NCBI RefSeq assembly: GCF_002105155.1
Contig: NW_019029031.1
Span: 186,001 to 250,000, forward strand
Source of the DNA: Lobosporangium transversale
Taxonomy: Eukaryota; Mortierellomycota; Mortierellomycetes; Mortierellales; Mortierellaceae
Direction: 5' to 3'
Length of the DNA stretch: 64,000 bases
Shown: positions 21,335 to 32,150 of the stretch, piece after piece
Layout of the letters: each line of letters opens with the position of its first letter
How positions within the stretch are numbered: position 1 is the stretch's first letter
Notes under the pieces: generated by a model
What the model was told of the DNA's origin: nothing
Databases searched by the model: none
What the model saw: the letters and a program-made list of their open reading frames with translations, nothing else
Position numbers and translations under genes: made by a program

Positions 21335-22800
21335 GTCCAAACTCCAGAGTGACATGTGATAGTAGCTAATTGGTGTAGTTTCCTTGCTGAGTTCAGCGTA
21401 CTGCTCATTGAGAGTTTTTGGTGATGCCGCAAATATCGTCCTGGCTTGATCTGGTTGAGGATGGTTACCACTGTCAACTAAATACCACGTTTCAGGTTGC
21501 TCAAGAAAATGTTTGAAATCTACTCTCTCCCCATAACGTTGGCAAGTTGTTCCTCCGTAGGCATAACATTCGGTATTCTTCTTTTCATGGAAAACAATAA
21601 TCGGTGGATTCTCTTCGTCATGCTCTGCAAGGAGGCGGACGGCAAAGTAGACCAAAAAGGCTGACTTCCCAATTCCAGGCGTTCCAGTGACAAAGTATCG
21701 GTTCTTGCGCCATCTTGTACGAGGAGTCTTGATTAAGGTTGTAATATGGTCATAAAGCTTTTTATATTCTTCTCTGATATAAAGATGCCTTGTTCCGACA
21801 ACAGGGAAGACACGACCCTCAGGGGCAGTCAATATTTTGGAACCCTTGATACCACCAGAATTTCGGAGCTCGCAAGCCACGCTAACAATGCTGTAGTAAA
21901 TACTATCTCCTGAAAACTCCTCCCCCATGTACGAAAGCAGCTTGACCCTCTCTTTCGAGTTGAGAGGCGAGAGGACAGGCCTACCATTCACTATCCCTTT
22001 CGTTACAAGCCCCGCTTCTGTAATCGCATCCCTAAGAGTACCTCTGCTACTTATACTTGGACGAGCTTTTTTAGAGGGTGACTCTGATAAAGGAGATAGA
22101 GTGATCAAAGTCAATATTTTTGATTTATTGCACTGCACATCACTCTGAATTGATCAATAACCAGGTTCTCAGCCAAAAGCACTCACCAGCATCTCCATCT
22201 TGTTTTCTTTTCTGAGCTAAGTATCAAAGGCGAATAATTAGAAAGAACGCTGAGTTATCAAGACACAAACCAAATGGTGATATTATGCACATGGCCGTTT
22301 AAGATATAAACCAAGCTTCATCAGCTGAAAATATCAACAATCAGTCCATCAAGAGCTAAATACATACCTCGCTGCGGTGGCTTGACAAAAACATGGATAG
22401 TTTCCTCTGGAAGTTCGGAAATAAATATGTCCCTAAGCTTCCTTGACGCGACTGTAAGAGCCTCTTTTGACTCGATTTCTGACTCAACGACGATCTTGCC
22501 TTTGTCAGGGATGGAGACCCTGTAGAGAGTTAGCTTCTCTGGTGGGATATCACCAAACCTAGCAGGCGAATAGATGACTTGCTTGAGTTCATCGACTGAA
22601 CAATTGGAAAGAATCTTTACAGAAAAAGAAGTTGCTTCTCCATCAACAATACAATAAATCTGTAGGCTGGTTGGTTCGGGGATTTTAGGGTCATTGGTGC
22701 TTGAAGACTCTTCCTTCGCTTCCCCTTTTCTTTCTTCTTTCCTTTCATACGGTTTAGTTCGAGGTGATAGGCATCGTGGTGATGTTCTGTCGCTTCCCAT
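20366..22800 (-). CDS. Crinkler-type effector CRN C
   Basis: Exons 22800-22368, 22216-22187 and 22083-20366, both introns phase 1, 726 aa. Exons 2 and 3 are identical to CRN B (KRK mini-exon, GTPGIGKS P-loop, nuclease-like tail). The header differs: its central part (LQIYCIVDGEATSFSV, SVDELKQVI, EKLTLYRVSIPD) is clearly diverged from the CRN A/B header, while the last 25 or so residues (from KLRDIFISELPEE to PPQR) and the flanking DNA on both sides are nearly identical. This is a patchwork pattern that fits gene conversion or recombination inside the header. One start only is possible here: the upstream frame is broken by a 13-bp deletion relative to copies 1 and 2. Confidence 0.87.
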
Positions 22801-23357
22801 TGTGATTTCAAAAACAAGGGTGTAAATGGACGGAGGACAGAAAATAGGGAAAGGTTGATAAAAATGCTAAAGGATGATAATTCAGTAGCAGGATGGTTCA
22901 AAATTGTCTAGAGATGAAGTTGAGGGAGGAAAAGAAAAAAAGAAAAAAAAAAGGAAAGGAAAGGAAAGGAAAGGCAATGAATGAAGGCTTGGAATAAATA
23001 AAAGAGCAAAATTGATGGGAGCAAAACTGGGGGGAAATAAGAAAAAAGTGAAAAGAGGATAAAGGAAGAAAAGGAAGAGGAGAGTGCAAAAATGAAGTGA
23101 AGCAAGTTAAAGAAAGGAGCGACAATTGATAAATCTGTTCCTTTATTTCAAGGTTGGGCTATGCTGTGTGTGTCTGTGAGAAATTTTTTTTTCTTGTTGC
23201 ACAAGACGCCATGCGATTAAAGATTGAATTGGCCCCCAAGTGTGACGTAACATGTATTATTTAAATACACAAACACTATTCGTCTCTTTAACTCTCTTGT
23301 TTTCACCACACAATCGAAAGTGTGCACATCCACTCTTCACCTTACATTCATCCCACT
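22801..23357. promoter_or_regulatory. Shared divergent upstream region, copy 3
   Basis: Matches 7730-8296 except for about a 13-bp deletion and a few changes next to the CRN C start codon. Confidence 0.55.
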
Positions 23358-24000
23358 ATGAACATGTCTAATCAGTGCTCCTATTCGAACTGAAATTTTG
23401 TCAATTGATATTTATTTTTTTAATCTGAAACATCATAATTGACAAAATTTCAGTTCGAATAGGAGCACTGTGTCTAATACCTCATTCCAAGGACAAGAAG
23501 CTGTTACTGATGCTCCTATCGATGATGTTCTCGCCATCAATCAAATTGAAAAGATATTGATCGGTGGATTTGAAGATATTCTAGGTGTTCAAACACGAAT
23601 AATATATATATAATAATAATTTTCTGTATCAATGCTTTCCTTGATGATATCTAAGCAATAATTATGCTTTAGAGAAAAGCCCTTGACGCGTCAAACTCTG
23701 GGAAGGATAGAGAGGATGACAGTGAAGAAAGAGAAGATGACGATGGAGAAAAAGGGGACAATGATCAAGTAGATATCCTGGCTGGCCATGAATTTGATTT
23801 CGAGGTAAGTGTTGCAATTATATTATAAAGTCTAGTTCATTGCTTGAGAGCATATAATAAAGAAAAAGCTGGACATTTGTACGTTAACTCTAGTCTTTGA
23901 AGACGCGCGTATTGAGAATGGACTTGATAACATTGTTGTGAGTGGTTTTGTGCAATTTATTCAAGCCGCAAAGCACTATAAAATTGATCCTGAACCTTAG
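23358..24000 (+). pseudogene. MITE-interrupted small acidic-protein gene, copy 3 (best 3' end)
   Basis: Same layout as copy 1, but the last exon (from about 23894) reads through NIVVSGFVQFIQAAKHYK to a stop at about 24000. Copies 1 and 2 lose a short stretch here and run into the minisatellite. Copy 3 therefore probably shows the ancestral ending. Confidence 0.5.
23373..23470. mobile_element. 98-bp hAT-type MITE, copy 3
   Basis: Same terminal repeats and target duplication as the other two copies. Confidence 0.88.
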
Positions 24001-24120
24001 GCTCGTCACCAGCCTGAGGACGAAGTTTTCATGTGCACATGCACGTACTGAAAGGCAAATGCTTGCTCTCAGGCTCAGGCTGGGACCAAACTTGACACTC
24101 TCTTTAAAAAATTTCTGTCA

Positions 24121-24178
24121 AACACACCGCTAGGAAAGGCTCTTTTTTTTCTGTCATTTGCACCACAGGGAATAGCTT

Positions 24179-24212
<34 letters not shown>

Positions 24213-24480
24213 CTTTTTTTATTTATTTCGTTTAATTTTTCTACTTTTTTTTTTTAAAGATGAGAATGATGAGAAGTATATTTCGTAGTGGTAACCGGAT
24301 GAATAAATGAGATTGTGAAATGAGAGCAAGAAAAACAGTAGCATGCTTCACACGTAGGCCATTTTCCTGTGATCTGTAGTGTAGGACTTTGCTTGAAAAA
24401 AAATGACATGGAAAAAAAAAAAAGCTATTCCCTGTGGTGCAAATGACAGAAAAAAAAAGAGCCTTTCCTAGCGGTGTGTT
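24121..24480. mobile_element. 360-bp foldback (MITE-like) element
   Basis: Terminal inverted repeats of about 59 bp (24121-24179 and 24421-24480) starting AACACACCGCTAGGAAAGG and differing only by one base in an A/T run. The interior has a long T tract (24181-24212) and no ORF. I see no clear target duplication. Confidence 0.8.
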
Positions 24481-24806
24481 GGGAGAATTAAGGGGAAATA
24501 TAAAAGCGATTCTAATACGTCACCTTTTTTTTTTTAATTTTTTTATTTTTTTACGCGTTTGAACAATTGATACACTCACTTCGTTCTTTTACACCTTTTC
24601 CAGGTATAAACACAAAGAGCATCTCGCCATCGTGTGTTGAATGAACTAATGGATTCTGAATGTAGCTAAACAAATGTAATTTATTTCAGCATTTAGTTAG
24701 ACCATTTCAAGCACATTTCCTCAAACAAACACTATGGTATGTTGGCAATGTTATTTTCCTGTCAACACTAATATTCACGCATTTATTAGCCATAATTCGG
24801 TTTTCC

Positions 24807-27350
24807 TTGACACTTCGTTCTTTGTCTAGCTCAGGATTTACTGCGTATAGTTTATTGGCTGATGAATTAAACGAAACAGATCAAGATGATGACCAAGAAG
24901 AGTTTGCTTCTGACCGCGACTATGGGAGTGAGGAGTCAGATTCCGATCTTAATGACTATTCAAGTGATGCGTCGGATTCCGAGCCAGAAACAGAGCGTGA
25001 GCTGCCTCCTGCTCTTGTTGAAGCTAGTAGCACCCATCCTTCAGCAGACCCAGGCACCGCGGAAAGTTCCCTCGTACCAGATGGCTCACGAAGTCCAGAG
25101 CCAAACGAGGAGGCTAATGCGAAGATCAATGAAGTAACAACTGAACTTTTGGCTTCCCAATTGCAAGACTATCAATGGATCAAGTCAACCGTTGATGATG
25201 CCACGATCGAGGGAATTGTAAAAGAGACCCGCACAGCTCAGTACGACTATTGCCCTCGTGTTTTTTACGTTGACAAGGAGGACTTCGACTCTTGGCTCGA
25301 ACGAGACGGCCGCGATCATTTTTTTGCTTGGATGCTGCGCAAACATCAAGATAATAAGCCAGGCGGCAGAAGCAAATTTTTTATGTTGAAACCTACGAAT
25401 ACCACCGTGGACATGACTCACGAGGCGAAGGTAGCGTACAAAAAGCATCTCATGGCTCTCTTCAAGATATCCCTCTCGACCCTGGGCAGGGACCAAGGCA
25501 AAAAAAAAAGAGATGCGTCTTAAAGCCTAGCATGAAAGTCGGCTGTACAGCAAAACTTATAGTCCACAACATGAAAGACGACAGTGAGGATCCCAAATAT
25601 GCAATTAAGAATGGAAGGAAGCAACTCCGGGTCATGTACTTTTATAAACACACAGGGCATGTCCTAGGCAATGTTGATGATTTTCAGTACCTTACCATGA
25701 CGGAGTCAACTAGAGCACGGATTCGAAATTTGGTTCGTCTTGGCCTATGTACTAGGGCAATAATTGCTAAGGTTAATTTGGCCGGGCCCCAAGCATATTC
25801 TCTCCACAAGCAAGGTCGTTTGCAGCACGACCATGTCCTTACATATGAGGATGTTTATAATATTCAACATAAATACATGTCTAAACTGACAAAATTATCA
25901 GACGATGACATGGAATCGATGAGCCTCTGGATGTCAAAATTGCATAGAGAGAAGCACTTTACCGTCTTCACAGAGAGTTCCATCAAGGTAGGGAAGGATG
26001 GGCAAAAATTCGCAAATTCGCCCATGGATTCATGTCTCCTTTTCAGCGATCAGTATTCAGCTCGAATTTTAAGTGTATTGGACTGGACTCGACACATGGA
26101 ACGAACCGATCCAAATTTGAGTTATTCACAATAATAATCCAGGATCCACTGCGGATGAGCCCCATTCCTGTCGCTTTTCTGCTCACCAATGATCATACCC
26201 ACCACTCGCTGAAAAATTGGCTCATTCATATTAAGGATATGGTTGGCACTCCAGAATTCATTACTACTGATGACGCTCAAGTGGAATACCAGGCCATCCG
26301 TAAAGCATTTGGAAAGGATGTAACTATTCATTTGTGTCTCTGGCATGTGATTAAAGCTGGGCCCGCAAGTTCTCGTCCTTAATTCGAGGAGCCGATAAGA
26401 ACCAAAGCAAGGAGCTTCGGCAATCTGCATTGAATGAACTCCGCTCGATTCTTATGACCCATCTCCTCTAAGCGCCGGGGAGAAGATAGTTGAATTCGAA
26501 AAGAAATGGTCGGAGCACAATGAGGGGAAACTTTGGAAGTACCTCAAAGAACGCTACTTCATCGAAGGACGTAGACAACGGTGGATGAAGTCATACCGCG
26601 TTGGTAAATTCTATGCTGGTATGGATACCAATAATTATGTAGAATCTTGGCACAATCACCTCAAGTCCCATTTTCTACGAGGCCATACTAACTGCCGAGG
26701 CGACAGACTGATCTATCTCCTAAGCCATGATGTGGATGACTTCTATTAGGCATTGGCAATGCGCAGTGTTGTTCGTTATGGTCGGCATTCCAAAGGCGAG
26801 AAGTTAGACATCATGCATAAAAATTATCTGAACGGTAAAAATATTGAGGAGCTTCAACGTCTAGTCATCCATGTTGAAGGGTATTATTGTGTTATCTCGC
26901 CAACAACTGGGCGTGGTATATAACCTCTACATCGATGAAAATGACACTATCACAGGTTGTAATTGCCAATACTTTACTAGTCGGCGCCGCCTTTGTATGC
27001 ATATGCTGATGTTATTCAAAGTCAAGCAGAATGACGAAGAACGTCCACTGAGTCTCCCCCAGAAAGCTATGCCTTTGGTCATGGACAAACATATGGCTGT
27101 TGAGCATGGTGAATATCAACTTGAGGAGAGTGAGCTTAATCAGACTGAGATTCAACTAGAGGATGATCAGCTACGTGAGGAACATAATGAGTTATATGAG
27201 TTGCTTCGAAAGTTTATTCACAATTTTGATGATTTAAAAATGTCGAATGAAAGCGTAAGAACCTTAAGGTCAGTAATAGATACGCTGGATACTTTGCCGT
27301 TAATCCCCAACGCATCCGGAACTAAGAAGCCACAACGGCAGTGTTATTAA
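24807..27350 (+). pseudogene. Decayed Mutator-like (MULE) transposase
   Basis: One protein can be followed over several frames. An acidic N-terminus (24831-25500) is followed by a FAR1-type DNA-binding segment (CVLKPSMKVGCTAKL) reached after a 1-nt slip in an A9 run at about 25500. The MULE core comes next: CIGLDSTHGTNR (first Asp), FITTDDAQVEYQAI (second Asp), LCLWHV, and NYVESWHNHLKSHF (Glu). A SWIM zinc finger (GCNCQYFTSRRRLCMHM, C-x-C-x9-C-x-H) is in the last ORF (26871-27350). Frame changes near 26020, 26370 and 26880 and an in-frame TAG near 26748 show that it is dead. Terminal repeats were not identified. It sits directly after the CRN array and the foldback element. Confidence 0.85.
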
Positions 27351-28371
27351 ATTTAAAGTTTCTCCCATAAAATCACACAATCAAATTTCACACGCAATCA
27401 TCAATGAAGTACATGTACTAGAATGCTTATAACTATCCTTCTAGGAAAGATGGAAGCATGCCCATAAAATATACAATAGAAGGCACCAATACGCGCAAAA
27501 TAAAAAAAGAATTAAAAGGATTTGTTCAGTATTTAACGAGATAGTACTCAAAATTGTGATAAATTTGGGTGGTTTTAATGACTGGTCAGACTTTAAGCAT
27601 GAGTAACTCCTGCTAGAGTGCTAGGAAGCAGGCGCCACTGGAACGACCAGTAGGGGAGCTTATTACCTTTGGTTTAATATTACTCTTAAGAAAATCCACC
27701 CAGTATCCATGGAGTAGCACCTGTGTAAAGTACTTCAAGCACAGAAAAAACCAAAATTATGCCATTTTTGACACACTTAATGGACTATTTCACCAGGATC
27801 CTGAGAGATAGAGCCAAGATGCATTCTTTTCGACTATAGCTACGGTACAAACCCTACTTTTCAATATTCCATGCAGTGGTTCTTGAGTAAATGAGCATTG
27901 AATATCGAAAAATCGCTATTTTCCGCGACCTTGTCGCTTTTTCTTTAGGATAACTTTTTTTTTTTCTCACTATGTAACCGCTAGCGATTTTACCACCGTT
28001 CGATTCCAAATTGAAAACTACATTTATCCTGAGGGTTCCATGTGTTTTGAGCATAACTGTATTGCGCTCCATCGTTTTTACCGAATTTTGCAAAACTAAT
28101 TTTGAAATGGTTGTCTAGATTGGTCACATAATATTAACTTTCATCCGAAAACGTAAAACCATCTCTCAAAAGTTGCGCTTCGGAGTCAGCTACCGGCTCC
28201 AGGTCGAGATAACCCAATTGGGTCTGAAATGAGCGACTTTACTTATAGCAGCATGGATAACGATATACCTTTTTGTACACAAATAGGCATATCTTAGCGA
28301 CAAATGCTCAAAAATATTTATTGTCATGTGATATTTATTGGAATTAAGTTCAGAGACGGACTTATTTTTTT
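27351..28371. other. Intergenic region, nothing recognised
   Basis: About 1 kb of AT-rich sequence with only short ORFs. No tRNA, repeat or domain seen. Confidence 0.5.
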
Positions 28372-28833
28372 TTGTTGTACAGAAGCAAGAGTGGCAAGGT
28401 CATTAAAGAGGAGGTTGACCAGTATAATATCTGCCTGAAGTGGAGCACGAAGCAAACAGGTCTATATGCTAGTAATGCAAGGATTCAAGGTGTTTCTGGC
28501 TTGAGTGTAACGAATAGAAAGCTCTTGGAGCAACATGGGGCTGTCGGCGATATAGTGCAGTGTTCGGCCCCCCGTGAAGCAAGCTATGGGGGCACAGTGA
28601 AACCAACGTCAACTGAGATCAAAATACCAGAAAGCGATGTTTTGAATACGAATTCACAGAGGGTCGATTCCAGAGTAAGGCCATTGATCGCCAAAAATGA
28701 AGGATCCAAAGGATATAAATTCGTCTGCAGCAAGTGTAGCGATTGTAGAGAGTGCGAAGTTGCACATTTTATTCTAAGCGGCTCTTACAATAGTATCGAT
28801 AGTGCAACTCATTATGAGGAGGGTATGCATTGA
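28372..28833 (+). CDS. Hypothetical protein fragment
   Basis: A 153-codon ORF preceded by a T-rich tract and TTGTACAG, which looks like a splice acceptor; the real exon may start at about 28381 with earlier exons unknown. A Cys-rich stretch (FVCSKCSDCRECEV) is the only notable feature and might bind metal. No family recognised. Composition is more protein-like than its surroundings. Confidence 0.35.
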   Translation: MLYRSKSGKVIKEEVDQYNICLKWSTKQTGLYASNARIQGVSGLSVTNRKLLEQHGAVGDIVQCSAPREASYGGTVKPTSTEIKIPESDVLNTNSQRVDSRVRPLIAKNEGSKGYKFVCSKCSDCRECEVAHFILSGSYNSIDSATHYEEGMH

Positions 28834-29438
28834 TCTAGTAGGGTGAGAACATCTTACTATCCTGTTTCTATAATCAAATCATACTCAACAAAACAAATAT
28901 CTTGTTATAAGCTCTATGTACTTGTTCTTGCGTGGTTGAGTATTCATATTGTTAATAGAAGGCAATGGTTAGTAGGGGATTATCATGACAGGTCAGCAAC
29001 AAGTACAGGACTTTCATGGGCAAATTAGTGGTCTTCCTTGCCGAAGGAATAGATTTTACAATGGAAATAAATTACAAGAAACTAATATATCATATCCTTC
29101 ATCTCTGGACGACTTTGAAAAGGAAAAAAAAAAGCCACATCACTATCTTCATCAGACCAGCGTCTTATTATCCAGGTAGAATATTTCTGAATCTATTGGA
29201 AAAAATCACTAATAGGAGGGTAATCAAAGCATCAGCTCGCTTAGCTATGAAGCAGAAGAAGACACCATGAATTTATGAATGGTAGTCTTACAGCTTTTAC
29301 ATGCGAACATATACTCACGTGGGTGTGGCTTAGCTGACCTATTGCGTGTTTTGATGGATGGATGGATGCGAATAAATTTTTCTCCTCTTTGCAGAATTCG
29401 TTTGCTCTTTCTCTTTCCCTTTACAGCAGAATTTCGAG
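28834..29438. promoter_or_regulatory. Upstream region of the eL8 gene
   Basis: No credible gene. The last 60 bases before the ATG are CT-rich (CTCTTTCTCTTTCCCTTTACAG), as expected for a ribosomal protein leader. Confidence 0.45.
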
Positions 29439-30828
29439 ATGGTAATAACTTGAACCCAGCTTCAACTTTTTTTCGTTTTCAGGAACCCACCATATCTACC
29501 CTATACAGTGGAGCATGAGAGGATTCTTTTTTTTCTCTATCAGTCCTTTCCTTTCCATCGTTTTTATCTTTTGATAACGCAGAAGGGTGCTATTGAATCC
29601 TCTTCCTTTGGTATAATTCTCATTTCTAATGTTAACATTGGAACATGGGGATCATGCAAAAAAATATAAAGGAATAGGAATCAATGGCAAGGGCTTGATG
29701 CTCTTATACTTCTTGTGTTTGAAAACTGGTGGAGGACAACATTGCTTTTTTCTATTTATTTATTGATTCGATTGGATCATTTAGCAGATTTGGATTAATT
29801 TTTCAATTTGCTTGATGAGAATTTCGATCATTAAAAAAAAAAAGATGTTTGTTGTCTTCCTTAGAGCTCTGGAAACAACTTTGTTGAGCTTTTTTTTTCT
29901 TTTATTTGACAAGGCAACATTAAATCTTATTACCTTTGTCAAAATAAAAGAAAGAAATATATTCAACAAAGATCTTTCTATTCTCCATGACCTATACCAG
30001 ATCCTAAAATTTATATTTCCTTTTTTTTTTTTTTTATTTATTTTTCTTGTGCAGGCTCCCGTTAAGAAGTCCAAGGTCGCTCCTTCCCCCTATGCCAAGA
30101 AGTCCGCTTCCAAGGCCCCAACCAATCCCTTGATTGAGAAGACCCCCAAGAACTTTGGTGTTGGTCAGGACATCCAGCCTGTTAGGGACCTCTCTCGCTA
30201 TGTCAAATGGCCTGAATATGTTCGCCTTCAGCGTCAGCGCAAGATTTTGAATCAGCGTCTCAAGGTTCCCCCAACTTTGAACCAGTTCACCCAGGTCTTG
30301 GACAAGAACACTGCTACCCAGTTGTTCAAGCTCGCCAACAAGTACCGCCCCGAGACTCGCATTGAGAAGAAGGAGCGCTTGACTGCTGCTGCCGCTGCTC
30401 AGGTTGAGAAGAAGGGTGAGAAGGCCGACACCAAGAAGCCCTATGTGATCAAGTATGGTATTAACCACATCACTGCCTTGGTTGAGGCCAAGAAGGCTTC
30501 CCTCGTCGTCATTGCTGATGATGTTGACCCCATTGAGCTCGTCCTCTGGTTGCCCGCTCTCTGCCGCAAGATGGGTATCCCATACGTCATTGTTAAGGGT
30601 AAGGCCCGTCTTGGAACAGTCGTCCACAAGAAGACTGCTACTGCCCTTGCCTTCACTGAGGTCCGTGCTGAGGACAAGTCTGAGCTCTCTTCTTTGATCT
30701 CTGCTATCAAGTCCAACTACACTGAGAAGAACGAGTCTGCTCGCAAGCTCTGGGGTGGTGGAGTCATGGGCTTCAAGTCCAACATCAAGATGGCTAAGCG
30801 TGCCAGCGCTGTTAAGAACTCTCTCTAA
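29439..30828 (+). CDS. RPL8: 60S ribosomal protein eL8 (L7Ae family)
   Basis: Exon 1 is just the ATG (29439-29441) followed by GTAATA; a 613-bp intron ends in TTGTGCAG at 30054. Exon 2 (30055-30828) continues in frame as [16 protein letters not shown], giving 258 aa, the usual size for fungal eL8. The eL8 signature is plain: [31 protein letters not shown], then the L7Ae RNA-binding fold ([50 protein letters not shown]). It is a large-subunit protein that binds 25S rRNA and acts in pre-60S assembly. Codon use is C-rich compared with all neighbours, fitting high expression. The leader before the ATG is pyrimidine-rich, typical for ribosomal protein genes. An intron directly after the start codon is common in these genes. 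Confidence 0.95.
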
Positions 30829-31612
30829 ATTAGTTTATTTTTTTTACGGGAAGAGTAATTACTTGCTGAAGATGATATAAAAGAAAACCACATCAAAACG
30901 AACAGGAATAGCTTGCAAGTATTTTAACAGTATTAAATAAAGTACGATGCAGTTCTTTCTATATACCCTATCTAATTACTTTTCTTCGCCCTGTGAATGA
31001 GTGGATGAGGAAGAGATATTCTTTTTTTTTTTTTTTTTTCACACGCGATCAAAAGAGTGATCATCGATGTATACACATGTAACATGTAGAATAATATGAA
31101 CAAGAACAAGAACAAGAACAAGAACAAGGGTCTATAAACAAAATGTTTTTAAAATAGCGTGGCGAAGAAAAAAAGTCTAATTTTTATTCTAAAACTAGAA
31201 CAAAATTGCATCTGCAACTATATTTGTAACATTTATTTGTCATTGCAGTCCAATGTCCCAATATAGTCCCAATGTTGTGCCAATGTTCTATCTTCTTCAC
31301 CTCTTGACAATCCTTCCTTCCTCCCTTACCCTTCAACTCAATTCGTGTGAAAAGTTAGGGAGACGCCATCATGACGTTCTCCTGCTGTGTTCTTCCTTCC
31401 CCCTCCCCCACTTCTCCACCCCTTATATTATTATTGTTTCGTGTAGAAATAGATATTCATCAAGGGCTTAATTAAAGGCATAGATAATAAATCATTTTTT
31501 TAACTATAGTCCGCTTAGGATAGATCCTCTCCAACGCTGTCTAGCCCGCTTCATTTGGTTATGATAAGGTTGGGAATAACATCGGCATCCAATTTGTTTT
31601 CTTTGGCACGCG
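30829..31612. other. Intergenic region between eL8 and the first small-family gene
   Basis: eL8 3' flank, a T21 run near 31022, five AACAAG repeats (31099-31128), and pyrimidine-rich sequence near 31310-31430. No gene seen. Confidence 0.5.
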
Positions 31613-31620
31613 TATAAAAG
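31613..31620 (+). promoter_or_regulatory. TATA element of small-family gene 1
   Basis: TATAAAAG, about 160 bp before the ATG, followed by an AC-rich leader of CAACTA repeats. Confidence 0.5.
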
Positions 31621-31776
31621 CAATGCCTAAACACGCAAACTTTTAACTACCAACAACTACAACTACGGCTACAACTACAGCAGCGACAAGAACAACAGCG
31701 AAGACTCTACAGATCTCTCTTATCTAAAACATCAAAAAAAAAAAAAAAAAAAAAAAAACGCCCAATAGCAAGAAAC

Positions 31777-32016
31777 ATGGTGGCTCGAAGATTTCCTTCA
31801 ACATTGAGAAATCAGCCAAATGTTGTCCCCAATGGAGCTGAACAGGGTCCTCAAGTTATACCTAATCCTCCTCCTCCTCCTACCCAGCCTGGACCTCAAC
31901 CAGAAGCAAATCCGACCGTGATTGTGGCGGAGAACGATAATAATGCTGAGGATGGCAATGTCGGTGTGCCAGTTGCACCTGCCTTTACCATGGAAGCCGA
32001 GGCCATTGATCTTTAG
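31777..32016 (+). CDS. Small PLVFTME-family protein 1 (C-terminus frameshifted)
   Basis: 79 codons, single exon, starting MVARRFPS, with a proline-rich middle, an acidic linker (ENDNNAEDG) and the first family block VPVAPAFTMEAEAID. A one-base insertion relative to the other members brings a stop right there; the second block (RNDSLQVVL) is readable in another frame up to about 32043. It may be a recent pseudogene or a shortened form. A poly-A run (31733-31757) precedes the ATG. Family function unknown. Confidence 0.6.
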   Translation: MVARRFPSTLRNQPNVVPNGAEQGPQVIPNPPPPPTQPGPQPEANPTVIVAENDNNAEDGNVGVPVAPAFTMEAEAIDL

Positions 32017-32116
32017 GCGCAATGATAGTCTTCAAGTCGTGCTGGCAAAAAAAAAAAAAAAAAGAACCGCATTCTCCTTTTTCTTCTTCTTCTTCTCCTC
32101 CTCAGGATCACGACGG

Positions 32117-32150
<34 letters not shown>

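Larger units (their letters stand above)
14803..22339. repeat. 7,537-bp tandem duplication, copy 2
   Basis: Repeat of 7266-14802 with no difference found in the parts compared. Identity to copy 3 continues to about 22450, inside the next header exon. Confidence 0.95.
22340..23930. repeat. Partial third copy of the 7.5-kb unit
   Basis: Follows the unit from the CRN intron 1 through the header, divergent upstream region, MITE and most of the small acidic-protein gene, then stops near 23930. Outside the header it is nearly identical to copies 1 and 2 (one base change seen at about 23584). Confidence 0.92.

Noticed and set aside
27985..28005. tRNA T-loop-like GTTCGATTCC
   Set aside because: No pairing T-stem, acceptor stem or anticodon arm around it. 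No tRNA was found in the window.
29808..29830. Box-C-like TTGATGA in the eL8 intron (possible snoRNA)
   Set aside because: No matching D box or terminal stem at a suitable distance.
30034..30627. 197-codon minus ORF
   Set aside because: Antisense shadow of eL8, kept open by its biased codon use.
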